Counted from the stretch's first letter, positions 47,110-59,071 are shown. The stretch is DNA of 64,000 nucleotides from Hyperoplus lanceolatus (GCA_026929865.2 CM049402.1:11161501-11225500), one strand, 5' to 3'. Notes: generated by a model from the letters alone, not told the origin. Numbers and translations are program-made.

Positions 47110-49488
47110 ATGTATATTCGACGGCGGAAGGAATACGTCTGGATTCACATTGCTGTGCTTCTTTGTCTTTGTGACTGGACTGTTTCCCAGTTATCCTACT
47201 CGATTTCCGAAGAGGTGAACAAAGGCACCATGGTTGCGAACATTGCAAAGGATTTAAACCTCAATATACAGGAACTAGAAACAAGGGATCTACGTATTGT
47301 TTCGGGTTACAGCAAGCAATATTTTGACGTGAATTTGCGGACCGGGAACCTCTTTGTTGACGAGAGGATCGACAGAGAAGAGCTTTGCCCGAATGTGGTA
47401 AAATGTTCGCTGAAAATACAAGCTGTTTTAAACAATCCAATGACTGCACATCGCATAGAGGTTAACGTTTTAGATATAAACGACAATTCGCCGGCTTTTA
47501 TTGAAAAAACTTATTATTTAAATATTACCGAATCATCCTTAACGGGAGAACGATATTTTCTCCCAATAGCAGTGGACGCAGACATAAGCGGCAACTCGGT
47601 AAAGAGCTACAAGCTGAGCCAAAATGAATATTTCTCGCTTGATGTGCAGAGCGGAGGAGACCACGGCGTATCTGCTGAGTTAGTGCTGCAGAAAGCTTTA
47701 GACAGAGAGAAACAGTCGATTATTACACTTCTCTTGACGGCTGTAGATGGAGGCAAACCGCCCAGATCAGGATCATTACAGATACATGTTAATGTACTAG
47801 ATGTTAATGATAATATACCCACTTTTAGCAAATCGCTTTATAAAATGCGTGTGGGCGAAAATGCTGCGCACGGAACAGTGGTCATACAGCTAAATGCAAC
47901 GGATATGGACGAAGGCATGAACAGTAAGATCCTGTTTTCGTTTTTAAAACGAGGAAATATTGATCCGTCAAATATGTTTGATCTAAATTCAGAAACAGGA
48001 GAAATCACAGTGAAGGGTACATTAGATTATGAAGAGACGCCTGCTTATGAGGTTAGAGTTCAAGCAATGGATCAAGGCACATCTCCTCGTAGTGCACATG
48101 CTAAACTGCTCATAGAGGTAATTGACGTGAATGACAATGCCCCAGAAATATCTGTGACGTCACTGATGACCCCAGTTAAGGAAGATGCAGAACTAGGTAC
48201 TATTGTTGCTTTGGTAACAGTAAGTGATAAAGATGGAGGAAACAATGGTGCAACTAACTGTGAGGTAGTTGGGTCTGTTCCATTTAAACTAAAGTCCAAC
48301 TACAAAAATGACTATTCATTAGTAGTAGATGGACCACTGGACAGAGAAAACACTTCTCTTTACAATGTCACTATTACAGCCACAGATGAAGGGAGTCCTC
48401 CTCTGTCTAGTAGCAGGGTCATTACTGTTCACGTTTCAGATGTTAATGATAATGCACCTCGATTTATGGAGTCCGTGATTCACATTTATATGAAAGAAAA
48501 CAGTCCGATAGGCTCTGTAGTTTATACAATAAATGCATTTGATCCTGATCTGGACATTAATTCAAAACTGACTTACAAATTGTTAGCTGATTCACCAAGA
48601 AATATTCCAATTTCATCCATTTTAAACGTCAACTCAGAGACAGGAGATATAGTCAGCCTGCAGTCTCTTAACTATGAGGAGTTAAAAACGTTTCAGTTTA
48701 AAGTTCAGGCTACAGACTCTGGTGTTCCTCCGCTCAGCAGCAACGTGACTGTAAACGTCTTAGTCCTGGATGAGAATGACAACAGTCCCGTGATACTTTC
48801 ACCATATTCTGAGCACGGTTCTGTTAACAGTGAGAACATCCCCTATTCTGCTGAAGCGGGATACTTTGTGGCAAAGATCAGGGCTGTAGACGCAGACTCT
48901 GGATACAATGCGCTGCTTTCTTATCACCTCTCTGAGCCCAAAGGAAACAACCTCTTCCGGATCGGAACCAGCACCGGAGAAATCAGGACTAAGAGGAGAA
49001 TGAGTGACAATGACCTGAAAACTCACCCCTTGGTGGTGTATGTTTCTGATAACGGAGAACCCTCCCTGTCAGCTACTGTGTCTATTGACGTGGTGGTGGT
49101 TGAAAGCACAGCTGACATCCAGACTCAGTTCAGACATGTGCCCATAAAGGAGGAGAGCTTCTCTGCTTTAAACCTGTATCTGCTGATCGCCATAGTGTCG
49201 GTGTCAGTGATCTTTCTGCTGAGCCTCATCAGTTTAATAGCTGTCAAATGCCACAGGACAGACGGCAGTTTCAGCAGGTACAGCGCCCCAATGATCACCA
49301 CCCACCCTGACGGGAGCTGGTCTTACTCTAAATCTACGCAGCAGTATGACGTGTGTTTCAGCTCAGACACAATGAAGAGTGATGTAGTGGTTTTCCCCGC
49401 TCCGTATCCGCCTATAGATGCGGAGCTCATCAGTATAAATGGAGGAGACACTTTCACCAGAACTCAGACTTTACCTAATACAGAGAAG
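47110..49488 (+). CDS. Protocadherin alpha-type variable exon 12 (class II)
   Basis: 793 codons. The frame is open from a GTG at 46987, but the first in-frame ATG is 47110, which gives a 26-residue signal peptide ending LCDWTVS. EC1 is [20 protein letters not shown] (VAN for VGN) with CPNVVKC. EC3-EC4 nearly match exon 11 at nucleotide level, a sign of recent duplication or conversion upstream of the common tract. SLQSLNYEE carries Leu for Phe. It ends NTEK with donor AAG|GTGAGT. 3' variants: VILSP, NSENIP, SALNL, PYPPID, GGDTFTR. Confidence 0.95.
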
Positions 49489-50136
49489 GTGAGTTGGTTG
49501 CAGATTCAAACTCAACTGTATGGCATGAAAATGAAACAATTTTAAACTCCCTTTCCTATTCTGAATACCATCTATAGTGTGGCCTTCCTTTGGTGTACAT
49601 GACTTAAAAACATGAAAGTGGTCATTCACTGAAATACAATACGTGAAACAGGATGTGCAAGATAGAAAAGAAAGCAATTCGAAAAATAGTGGAAATACTG
49701 TTCAAGAGTGGGGCGCTATTTATGCATCTAGCTTTGTTTTAAGTTGACACTGATAAAAATGATTAGTTTTTTCATTATTTACTGAACAGTCTCTAAATAT
49801 CTAAATAATACTTTGTGACTTTCAAATTGTTATCAACCTGTCCATAAGAAGAACATAGTCCATGCATTTGAATTCATTGTGCTTTATCCATTGTTGGTGG
49901 ATATTTTTGTATTGTTCATGTGTTACATACATTTCTGATTGTGTTTGGAGTTTCGTTCAGCAATATGTGACTATTTAGTGGGATATTTACTTATTTAAAC
50001 AACTAGTGAAAGGGGAGTTCAACTTCAGATCGTGCTCTATACAAATGTAGGCATACAATGTATTACTTTTGTTGGAATGTGAGATAAATAGGCGGTGCTG
50101 CTTGATTTTGAAACCATTTTCATTTCCCAAGTTGTA
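49489..50136. other. Exon 12-13 spacer without a clear RE1
   Basis: About 650 bp of AT-rich DNA. A GGCGGTGCTG fragment near 50091 is too short to call an RE1. No other feature recognised. Confidence 0.5.
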
Positions 50137-50197
50137 ACGCGTGGGGTCGCTGATGACCACGTGTTTTTTGTGAGCTCGGCGTTTTCAGTCTCCTCCT
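50137..50197 (+). promoter_or_regulatory. Exon 13 promoter: class II CSE, diverged, plus C-rich box
   Basis: ACGCGTGGGGTCGCTGATG then ACCACG: GGTCGC and GACC are kept, the CCAC start is lost. CTCCTCCT is at +53, and GTGCTTTGTGAGAGG follows. The ATG is 229 bp from the element start. Confidence 0.7.
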
Positions 50198-50365
50198 TTT
50201 CGTGGGAGGAAGTGTCAGCAAACTGCGAGTGCTTTGTGAGAGGAACGCGATGGGCGATGAGAAGGAGAGGGCAGGAGCTGATGGGATTTAAATGCTGGAC
50301 GAACGAGTGGCGTTTTATGGATAAATAATACATTAGGTTTCTCGTCAGTTTCTTTGAAAGCAGCG

Positions 50366-52735
50366 ATGGGCAGTGGAAGGACTAACGGGATTTTCTGTTT
50401 GCTATGGATCCTGCTTCTATGTGACTGGGCTGCTGCTCAGACATCCTACTCTGTTTCCGAGGAGGCGGACAAAGGGACTGTGGTGGGGAATCTCGCCAAG
50501 AGTTTAAACGTCAATGTCCGAGAACTGCAAACGAGGAATCTGAATATCGTGTCTGGTTACAGTAAGAAATATTTCGAGGCCAATTTTAAAACGGGGGAGC
50601 TTTATGTTAACGAGCGAATAGACCGCGAGGAGCTTTGTCCAAACACGATCAAATGCACGCTAAACCTAGAGGCCATACTGAGCGGCCCCATGGTACTCCA
50701 CCGCATCGAGGTGGTAATTGTTGATTTAAATGACAACGCGCCCAACTTCGTCGAGAACTCGTATTCCCTAAACATATCTGAACTTTCCCCTACGGGCGAA
50801 CATTTCTTGCTTCCCCTGGCTATTGATGCAGATACGGGAAGCAATTCAGTAAAGACTTATAGGCTGAGTCAAAATGAGTACTTTTCACTAGATGTACAGA
50901 GCGGTGGAGAACATGGTGTATCTGCTGAATTAATACTCTTGAAAGCTTTGGATCGTGAAAAACAAAGTGTGATTAAAGTATCACTGACGGCAGTAGATGG
51001 AGGAAAGCCTCCTAAAACTGGAAGCTTACAAATAAATGTAAATGTTCTGGATGCCAATGATAACACGCCATCATTTAGCAAAACGCTATACAAGGCAAAA
51101 GTAAAGGAAAATGCGCCAGCTGGATCATTAGTTATTCAACTGAGTGCCACTGATTTAGACGAAGGGGACAACGGGAGGCTTACCTACTCTTTTGTCAAGC
51201 GCGGAAACTTCGATCCTGCAAATGTGTTTTTAATGAATGCAGAAACCGGGGAAATCACAGTAAACGGTAATCTAGATTACGAAGCACAGTCAGCATATGA
51301 GATTCATGTTCAGGCAAAAGACCAAGGGGCTTCGCCTCGAAGTACAAATGTTAAGCTGCTGGTGGAAGTGGTTGATGTAAACGACAATGCACCGGTAATT
51401 GTGGTGACGTCACTCATGAATCCCGTTAAAGAAGATGCTGATATGGGAAGCGTTGTCGCTTTGGTGACCGTGACTGATAAGGATGGAGGAAAAAACGGCC
51501 AGACCAGCTGTAACCTTATTGGTTCTAGCCCTTTTAAACTAAATTCCAATTATAAAAATTACTACTCATTAGTTGTCGATGGACCTCTTGATAGAGAAGG
51601 TTACTCTTTTTATAATGTAACGATTACGGCTGCAGATGAAGGGACTCCGCCTCTTTCCAGCACCAGCGTTATTAATGTTCAGGTTTCTGATGTCAATGAT
51701 AACGCGCCGCGTTTTGAACAGCCAGTAATACATATTTATGTAAAAGAGAACAGTCCCTTTGGGACTAGTATTTTTACAATAACTGCAGTAGATCCTGATA
51801 TAAATGAAAACGCTAGAGTGACATACTCATTAGATGGTGACTCGAAAAGTATTTCTATAACTTCAATGTTAAACATAAACTCAGAGACTGGAGATATAGT
51901 CAGCCTGCAGTCTTTTAACTATGAGGAGTTAAACACGTTTCAGTTTAAAGTTCAGGCCACAGACTTTGGTGTTCCTCCGCTCAGCAGCAACGTGACTGTG
52001 AACGTTTTAGTCCTGGATGAAAATGACAACAGTCCCACGATACTTTCACCATATTCTGAACACGGCTCCGTTAACAGTGAGAACATCCCCTATTCTGCTG
52101 AAGCGGGATACTTTGTGGCAAAGATCAGGGCTGTAGACGCAGACTCTGGATACAATGCGCTGCTTTCTTATCACCTCTCTGAGCCCAAAGGAAACAACCT
52201 CTTCCGGATCGGAACCAGCACCGGAGAAATCAGGACTAAGAGGAGAATGAGTGATAATGACCTGAAAACTCACCCCTTGGTGGTGTATGTTTCTGATAAC
52301 GGAGAACCCTCCCTGTCAGCTACTGTGTCTATTGATGTGGTGGTGGTTGAAAGCACAGCTGACATCCAGACTCAGTTCAGACATGTGCCCATAAAGGAGG
52401 AGAGCTTCTCTGCTTTAAACCTGTATCTGCTGATCGCCATAGTGTCGGTGTCAGTGATCTTTCTGCTGAGCCTCATCAGTTTAATAGCTGTCAAATGCCA
52501 CAGGACAGACGGCAGTTTCAGCAGGTACAGCGCCCCAATGATCACCACCCACCCTGACGGGAGCTGGTCTTACTCTAAATCTACGCAGCAGTATGACGTG
52601 TGTTTCAGCTCGGACACACTGAAGAGTGACGTAGTGGTTTTTCCCGCACAGTTTCCACCTGTTGATGCGGAGCTGATCAGTATTAATGGAGGAGACACAT
52701 ATACACGGACTCAAACTTTACCTAATAAAGAGAAG
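50366..52735 (+). CDS. Protocadherin alpha-type variable exon 13 (class II)
   Basis: 790 codons from the ATG at 50366; the frame upstream begins at a TTG. The 24-residue signal peptide ends LLCDWAAA. EC1 is QTSYSVSEEADKG, with Ala for the conserved Val, and CPNTIKC. The homogenised tract shows two private changes (NTFQF, also in exon 8, and ATDFGV for ATDSGV). The tail is GGDTYTR with Tyr for Phe. Donor AAG|GTGAGT. 3' variants: TILSP, NSENIP, SALNL, DTLKSD, PAQFPP. Confidence 0.95.
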
Positions 52736-53007
52736 GTGAGTTGTTTATTTGAGGTATTTCTGGTGATTGTGTCAATTTATGATAGATGTTGATGGTCGAT
52801 GGAAGATGGAAGACGTGAAAGCAACGTGATACAAAGTGGGAGATACATTTCAAAAATGAATTACCTGACAGATGATTTTTACTCAGAAAATGAATTCACT
52901 ATTATGATGCTGGATATATAATTATATATGTAGTATTCGAAACAGTTCCTGAACAATAGTATTAATGCAGAGAAGTCATCGCTGTGTCTGTTTTACTGAC
53001 CAGCATG

Positions 53008-53028
53008 GGCGCTGTCCATGGTACTGAA
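53008..53028 (-). promoter_or_regulatory. RE1/NRSE element after exon 13
   Basis: The + strand core is GGCGCTGTCCATGGTACTGA; 19 of 21 match the RE1 complement, with the C-to-T change at the centre that is common in RE1 sites. It is 272 bp past the exon 13 donor; the AT-rich stretch between holds nothing recognised. Confidence 0.85.
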
Positions 53029-53274
53029 CTCTGGGTTGTGTTTCGTGCAAAATGGCTGCCTCGCTTATTATCCTATTCTTTATTTGAATACGTTTTAACC
53101 TGGAAACACACAACTGGTATGTTTTTATTGATGCAACAGCAACTGCGTTGTGTAGTGAACCGTCCCGTGCTGTATGTACATTTCTACGGAAATGGATGTG
53201 TCCGCTGTTTTGATCTCCTGCATTAATATAGGTTATAATGTAAAATATTCATGTTCTGCATTAGCTCCAAAATA

Positions 53275-53333
53275 ACAGTTGGTGTCGCTGGAGACCACAC
53301 TATTCGTGTCTTCTTTTTTCCCAGACTCCTCTC
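53275..53333 (+). promoter_or_regulatory. Exon 14 promoter: class II CSE plus C-rich box
   Basis: GGTGTCGCTGGAGACCACA keeps the class II core but the CCAC start is replaced. CTCCTCTC is at +51. The distance to the ATG at 53470 is 195 bp and to the ATG at 53431 only 156 bp, so the second ATG fits the set better. Confidence 0.75.
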
Positions 53334-53469
53334 TGGGAGAAACATCAGTAACCACTAGTGCTTTGTCGTTCAATATACAAATGGTCGCCACACGGAGAGG
53401 GCTTCGTCTGTTGTTTACTTAAGCGAGGACATGTTCCAAAATGTAAATCTGTCTCGTTATTTGGTAGCG

Positions 53470-55848
53470 ATGGGACGTAGAGGACTAACATTCAGGATTT
53501 TGATACAAATAATAGCTTTTCTTTGTTTGTGTGATGGGGCTACAGCGCAGCTCTCGTTCTCCGTTTCCGAGGAGGTTGACAAAGGAACAGTAGTGGGGAA
53601 TCTCGCCAAGAATTTACAAGTCAACGTTCAAGAATTGGAAAAACGGGATTTACGAGTTGTATCTGGAAATTCGAAGAAATATTTCAACGTGGATTTAAAG
53701 ACCAGCGCACTTTATGTCTGCGATAGGATTGATCGTGAAGAGCTCTGCCCGAACACCGCAAAATGTTCCCTGAATATAGAAGCCATTCTGAGTCACCCAA
53801 TGCATCTGCACCGCATAGAGGTACAAATTATTGACATTAACGACAATGCACCATATTTTCGTGAACAGGAGAAGACTTTTAATATTTCTGAATCTTCTTT
53901 TACGGGGGAGAGGTATCTGCTCCCAATAGCAAACGACGCAGACACGGGCAGTAACTCGGTAAAGAGTTACAAGCTCAGTCCAAATGAGTATTTCTCACTG
54001 GACGTGCAGGGCGGCGGACAGCACAGCGAGTCTGCCGAGATGGTGCTACAGAAATCTTTAGACAGAGAGAAACAGTCCGTTATCCATCTTACTTTAACTG
54101 CTCTGGACGGAGGAAAACCTGCCCGATCAGGGACATTAAAAATAGTGGTGCTTGTTATGGATAGTAACGACAACTCTCCAGTATTCAGCCAACCTCTATA
54201 TAAGGCCCAGGTTATAGAAAATGCTCCATTTCAGACTTCCATATTGACTGTAACTGCTACAGATTTAGATGAGGGAATAAATAGTGAAATAGTGTATTCG
54301 TTTATTGAAAGGGGGGATTTCAATCCTGAAGCTTTGTTTTCAATAGACCCAGACACAGGGGAAATAACTGTGACAGGGAAAGTAGACTATGAAGAGAGTA
54401 CAGCATATGATATTCGTGTACAGGTCAGAGATAAAGGTACGCCTTCTCGAAGCGTGCATGGTAAAGTCTTAGTGGAAGTAACTGATGTTAATGACAATGT
54501 ACCTGAAATCATTATCACCTCTCTTATGAGCCCAGTTAAAGAGGATGCTGAGGCAGGCACAGTGGTAGCTTTGGTGACTGTGACTGACAACGATGGGGGT
54601 AAAAATGGTCTCACCAGTGCTAAAATTATGGGGTTGGTGCCTTTTAAACTCAAGCTTAACTACAAAAATTATTACTCATTAACAGTGGATGGATCTCTTG
54701 ATAGAGAAAGTGTTTCTCAATATAATGTCACCATCATAGCAACTGATGAAGGCAATCCGGCTCTCTCCAGCACCAGTGTTATTCCTGTGCACATTTCTGA
54801 TGTGAATGATAACGCCCCTCTATTCCCAGAGCCTTTGATTAATGTATATGTGAAAGAGCATAGTGCAGTGGGGGCTACCATCTTCACTATAAGTGCAGTT
54901 GATCTTGATATAGGAGAACATGCAAAAGTAACATATTCATTATTAGATGGCATTTCAAAAAGTATTCCCATACGTTCGATGGTAAACATCAACTCAGACA
55001 CTGGAGATATAGTCAGCCTGCAGTCTTTTAACTATGAGGAGTTAAAAACGTTTCAGTTTAAAGTTCAGGCCACAGACTCTGGTGTTCCTCCGCTCAGCAG
55101 CAACGTGACTGTGAACGTTTTAGTCCTGGATGAGAATGACAACAGTCCCACGATACTCGCGCCTTATTCTGAACACGGCTCCGTTAACAGTGAGAGCATC
55201 CCCTATTCTGCTGAAGCGGGATACTTTGTGGCAAAGATCAGGGCTGTAGACGCAGACTCTGGATACAATGCGCTGCTTTCTTATCACCTCTCTGAGCCCA
55301 AAGGAAACAACCTCTTCCGGATCGGAACCAGCACCGGAGAAATCAGGACTAAGAGGAGAATGAGTGACAATGACCTGAAAACTCACCCCTTGGTGGTGTA
55401 TGTTTCTGATAACGGAGAACCCTCCCTGTCAGCTACTGTGTCTATTGATGTGGTGGTGGTTGAAAGCACAGCTGACATCCAGACTCAGTTCAGACATGTG
55501 CCCATAAAGGAGGAGAGCTTCTCTGCTTTAAACCTGTATCTGCTGATCGCCATAGTGTCGGTGTCAGTGATCTTTCTGCTGAGCCTCATCAGTTTAATAG
55601 CTGTCAAATGCCACAGGACAGACGGCAGTTTCAGCAGGTACAGCGCCCCAATGATCACCACCCACCCTGACGGGAGCTGGTCTTACTCTAAATCTACGCA
55701 GCAATATGACGTGTGTTTCAGCTCAGACACACTGAAGAGTGACGTAGTGGTTTTCCCCACCCCGTATCCGCCTGTAGATGCAGAATTGATCAGTATTAAT
55801 GGAGGAGACACATTCAACAGAACTCAGACTTTACCAAATAAAGAAAAG
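53470..55848 (+). CDS. Protocadherin alpha-type variable exon 14 (class II)
   Basis: 793 codons from the ATG at 53470. An in-frame ATG at 53431 would add 13 residues; I prefer 53470 because of promoter spacing and a standard 26-residue signal peptide ending LCDGATA, but the first ATG remains possible. EC1 is QLSFSVSEEVDKG, with Phe for the Tyr of sisters, and CPNTAKC. EC3 ends with MDSNDNSP instead of DVNDN. Donor AAG|GTAAGG. The tract start has SDTGD. 3' variants: TILAP, SALNL, DTLKSD, PTPYPP, GGDTFNR. Confidence 0.94.
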
Positions 55849-56323
55849 GTAAGGGTGATGGAACATGAAGGCAGAGGGCAACCAATGTTTTACTTCTTTA
55901 CATACTGTGATTTTACTCCTAAAGCAACTGACCATTTAGAAACCACAAGATAAATCATTCTTTTACATTGTGTTGTCCTTGACAACAGTGTAATTATATG
56001 TGATCTTGAGTGTACAGGTTATACTAAAGCAAATTTAGGATTTTTTATGGGTGCCATGTTTGTAAACTTTGAAAAACTTTCAATTTTTTTGATTTGTTCT
56101 ACTGGGACCCGTTGGTAATTTACTTTTGTCTTTGTTTGTGGCAACACCATTGGACTTTTTAGACATTTCCTCATGCTCATTTTTCTTTACATTGGTATTT
56201 GAAGGTTATATAAGCTCCAGTTGATCAATATGGATTTTTAGTTAATTAATTTTACGGAAATTCTTAATATGTAATAACGTAATCACTAATTTTCATCTTC
56301 TCTTGAGTCAGACTTAAATCGTA
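55849..56323. other. Exon 14-15 spacer without RE1
   Basis: About 475 bp of AT-rich DNA. I see no RE1-like element on either strand beyond a short chance-level fragment near 56147, and nothing else. Confidence 0.5.
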
Positions 56324-56375
56324 CCACAAGAGGTCACTATCAGCTCAAACAGTGAGTTTGTGCGATGCTCCTCCT
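56324..56375 (+). promoter_or_regulatory. Exon 15 promoter: CTCF-like element plus C-rich box
   Basis: CCACAAGAGGTCACTATCAG is a good CTCF core but ends in CTCAA where others have GACC. CTCCTCCT is early, at +44. It belongs to neither promoter class, just as exon 15 belongs to neither exon class. The ATG is 215 bp from the element start. Confidence 0.72.
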
Positions 56376-56538
56376 TTTTCGTCTGGAAAGGGGTTTGTAT
56401 TTCTTTGTTCGTCGCAGCAGTACATACCATCGTCACTGTTTTAAGGGGCTCTGCCTGGATGTATCGTTATTCAGTAATGGTTCTGCTGTAGTGATTTTCT
56501 AACTACAGTCATTAAATTGTTAAGCAGACTTGGACAAA

Positions 56539-58914
56539 ATGCAACAAGGGAATGTTTTACGGCATTGGATTTATTTTTTGTTAAACGTATCTCACATATG
56601 GAGTATCGCAGCAGCACAGATTGTGTATTCTGTTGCGGAGGAATCGAGCCAGGGAACAACTGTTGGGAATTTGGCGAAGGACTTACATCTAGATGTGCAG
56701 GATTTGGAAACTAGAGGTTTTCAGATTTCAGGACCTAATGCGAGGTATTTCGAAGTAAATGTTAAGACGGGTATTCTCTTAGTGAAAGACAGAATAGACC
56801 GAGAGGAGCTCTGCTCCCGTAAAGTGAAGTGTTCGCTGGAAGTGGAAGCCATTGTGAACTCGCCGCTGAATCTCCATCGCTTTGAGGTTAAACTTGTGGA
56901 CATTAACGACAATGCACCATCTTTCCGCACTCCGGGAATTGTTTTGAACGTGTCCGAGTCCACTTTTCCTGGTGAAAGATTTACACTAGCAAAGGCATTC
57001 GATGCCGATGTCGGTAGTTACTCGGTAAAGGGCTACAAGCTGAGCCAAAATGAACATTTCACCCTGGATGTACAGAATGCTGGAGAGCCGACAATGTCCG
57101 CTGAAATGGTGCTGCATAAAACCTTAGATCGTGAGAAACAGCCAGTTATCAAACTAACCCTGACAGCTGTAGATGGAGGAAAACCTGTTAAATCAGGCAC
57201 GTTACATATCACCGTTAATGTGCAAGATGTAAATGATAATATTCCAATTTTTGACAAGCCGCTATACAAAGCCAGAGTGCCTGAAAACACTCCGCAAGGT
57301 GCGACCGTTATTTCTGTTCATGCTCAGGATTTAGATGAAGGTCTTAATGGAGATATACTCTATTCTTTTATCAATCACGACAGCGATAATGATGTTGACA
57401 AATTCGACATCAATCATCTAACGGGGGAGATTACGGTAAAGGCTGAATTGGATCACGAAAAAAGCAATGCAGTTGAAATCCGTGTCCAGGCGAAAGACAA
57501 AGGTTCAAGTCCAAGAGCATCTCACTGTAAAGTACTAGTCGAAATCACAGATGTTAATGACAACACACCAGAAATATCAGTAACATCTTTAGTCAACGTA
57601 GTGAGGGAGGATGCACCCCTGGACACAATGGTGGGACTTATAACGGTGAAAGATAACGACGCAGATAAAAATGGCATTGTTCAGGTTAGAATAGTTGATT
57701 CAGTGCCGTTTAAAATTAAAAACACGTATAAGAATCATTATTCGTTGGTTGTAGACGGTACTCTAGACAGAGAACGATCTTCTCAATATAATGTAACTAT
57801 AACAGCGACTGACGAAGGGGTCCCTCCTCTTTCTGTTACAAGTGTCATTACAGTGCACGTTTCTGATGTCAATGACAATGCACCTCGTTTTAAAGATCCA
57901 GTGATACACATATTCGTTGATGAGAACAGTCCCGTGGGCACTGTTATATATACAATACATGCAGAGGATCCGGATGGAGGTGACAATGCAAAAGTTACGT
58001 TTTCAGTAATAACCGATAACCATAAAAACAATGTAATAGGATCACTTATAAACGTCAACTCAGAAACTGGAGATATAGTCAGCCTGCAGTCTTTTAATTA
58101 CGAGGAGTTAAAAACGTTTCAGTTTAAAGTTCAGGCCACAGACTCTGGTGTTCCTCCACTCAGCAGCAACGTGACTGTGAACGTTTTAGTCCTGGATGAA
58201 AATGACAACAGTCCCGCGATACTTTCACCATATTCGGAGCATGGCTCTGTTAACAGTGAGAACATCCCCTATTCTGCTGAAGCGGGATACTTTGTGGCAA
58301 AGATCAGGGCTGTAGACGCAGACTCTGGATACAATGCGCTGCTTTCTTATCACCTCTCTGAGCCCAAAGGAAACAACCTCTTCCGGATCGGAACCAGCAC
58401 CGGAGAAATCAGGACTAAGAGGAGAATGAGTGACAATGACCTGAAAACTCACCCCTTGGTGGTGTATGTTTCTGATAACGGAGAACCCTCCCTGTCATCT
58501 ACTGTGTCTATTGATGTGGTGGTGGTTGAAAGCACAGCTGACATCCAGACTCAGTTCAGACATGTGCCCATAAAGGAGGAGAGCTTCTCTGATTTAAACC
58601 TGTATCTGCTGATCGCCATAGTGTCGGTGTCAGTGATCTTTCTGCTGAGCCTCATCAGTTTAATAGCTGTCAAATGCCACAGGACAGACGGCAGTTTCAG
58701 CAGGTACAGCGCCCCAATGATCACCACCCACCCTGACGGGAGCTGGTCTTACTCTAAATCTACGCAGCAGTATGACGTGTGTTTCAGCTCAGACACAATG
58801 AAGAGTGACGTAGTGGTTTTCCCCGCCCCATATCCGCCTGTAGATGCGGAGCTGATCAGTATTAATGAAGGGGACACTTTTAACAGAACACAGACTTTAC
58901 CCAATAAAGAAAAG
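56539..58914 (+). CDS. Protocadherin alpha-type variable exon 15 (divergent class)
   Basis: 792 codons from the ATG at 56539; the frame upstream starts only at a TTG. The signal peptide is 26 residues. EC1 is QIVYSVAEESSQGTTVG, unlike the SVSEE of the others, with CSRKVKC, and EC2-EC4 are also the most divergent (for example VVREDAPLDTMVG in EC4). In spite of this, the part from mid-EC5 to the donor is the common homogenised sequence. It is the last variable exon in the window. Donor AAG|GTAAGA. 3' variants: [35 protein letters not shown]. It could be the fish counterpart of a C-type or ancestral exon, but this is not shown. Confidence 0.94.
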
Positions 58915-59071
58915 GTAAGATGTAAACCTCCCCTTGGAGTTCATACTCCAATAGTTTTGTAACTGTTGTATACAGTATCGAAATGTTTAGCCCTGCTGGG
59001 CAGTGGAAAAAGTGTTTCCAAGTAGGCTATTTCTCTCACTAACTTTTCCTTCCCTGCTTGCGTCTGGCTTA

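Noticed and set aside
50086-50110. RE1 fragment before exon 13 (GGCGGTGCTG)
   Set aside because: Only the GGTGCTG part matches; too short to support.
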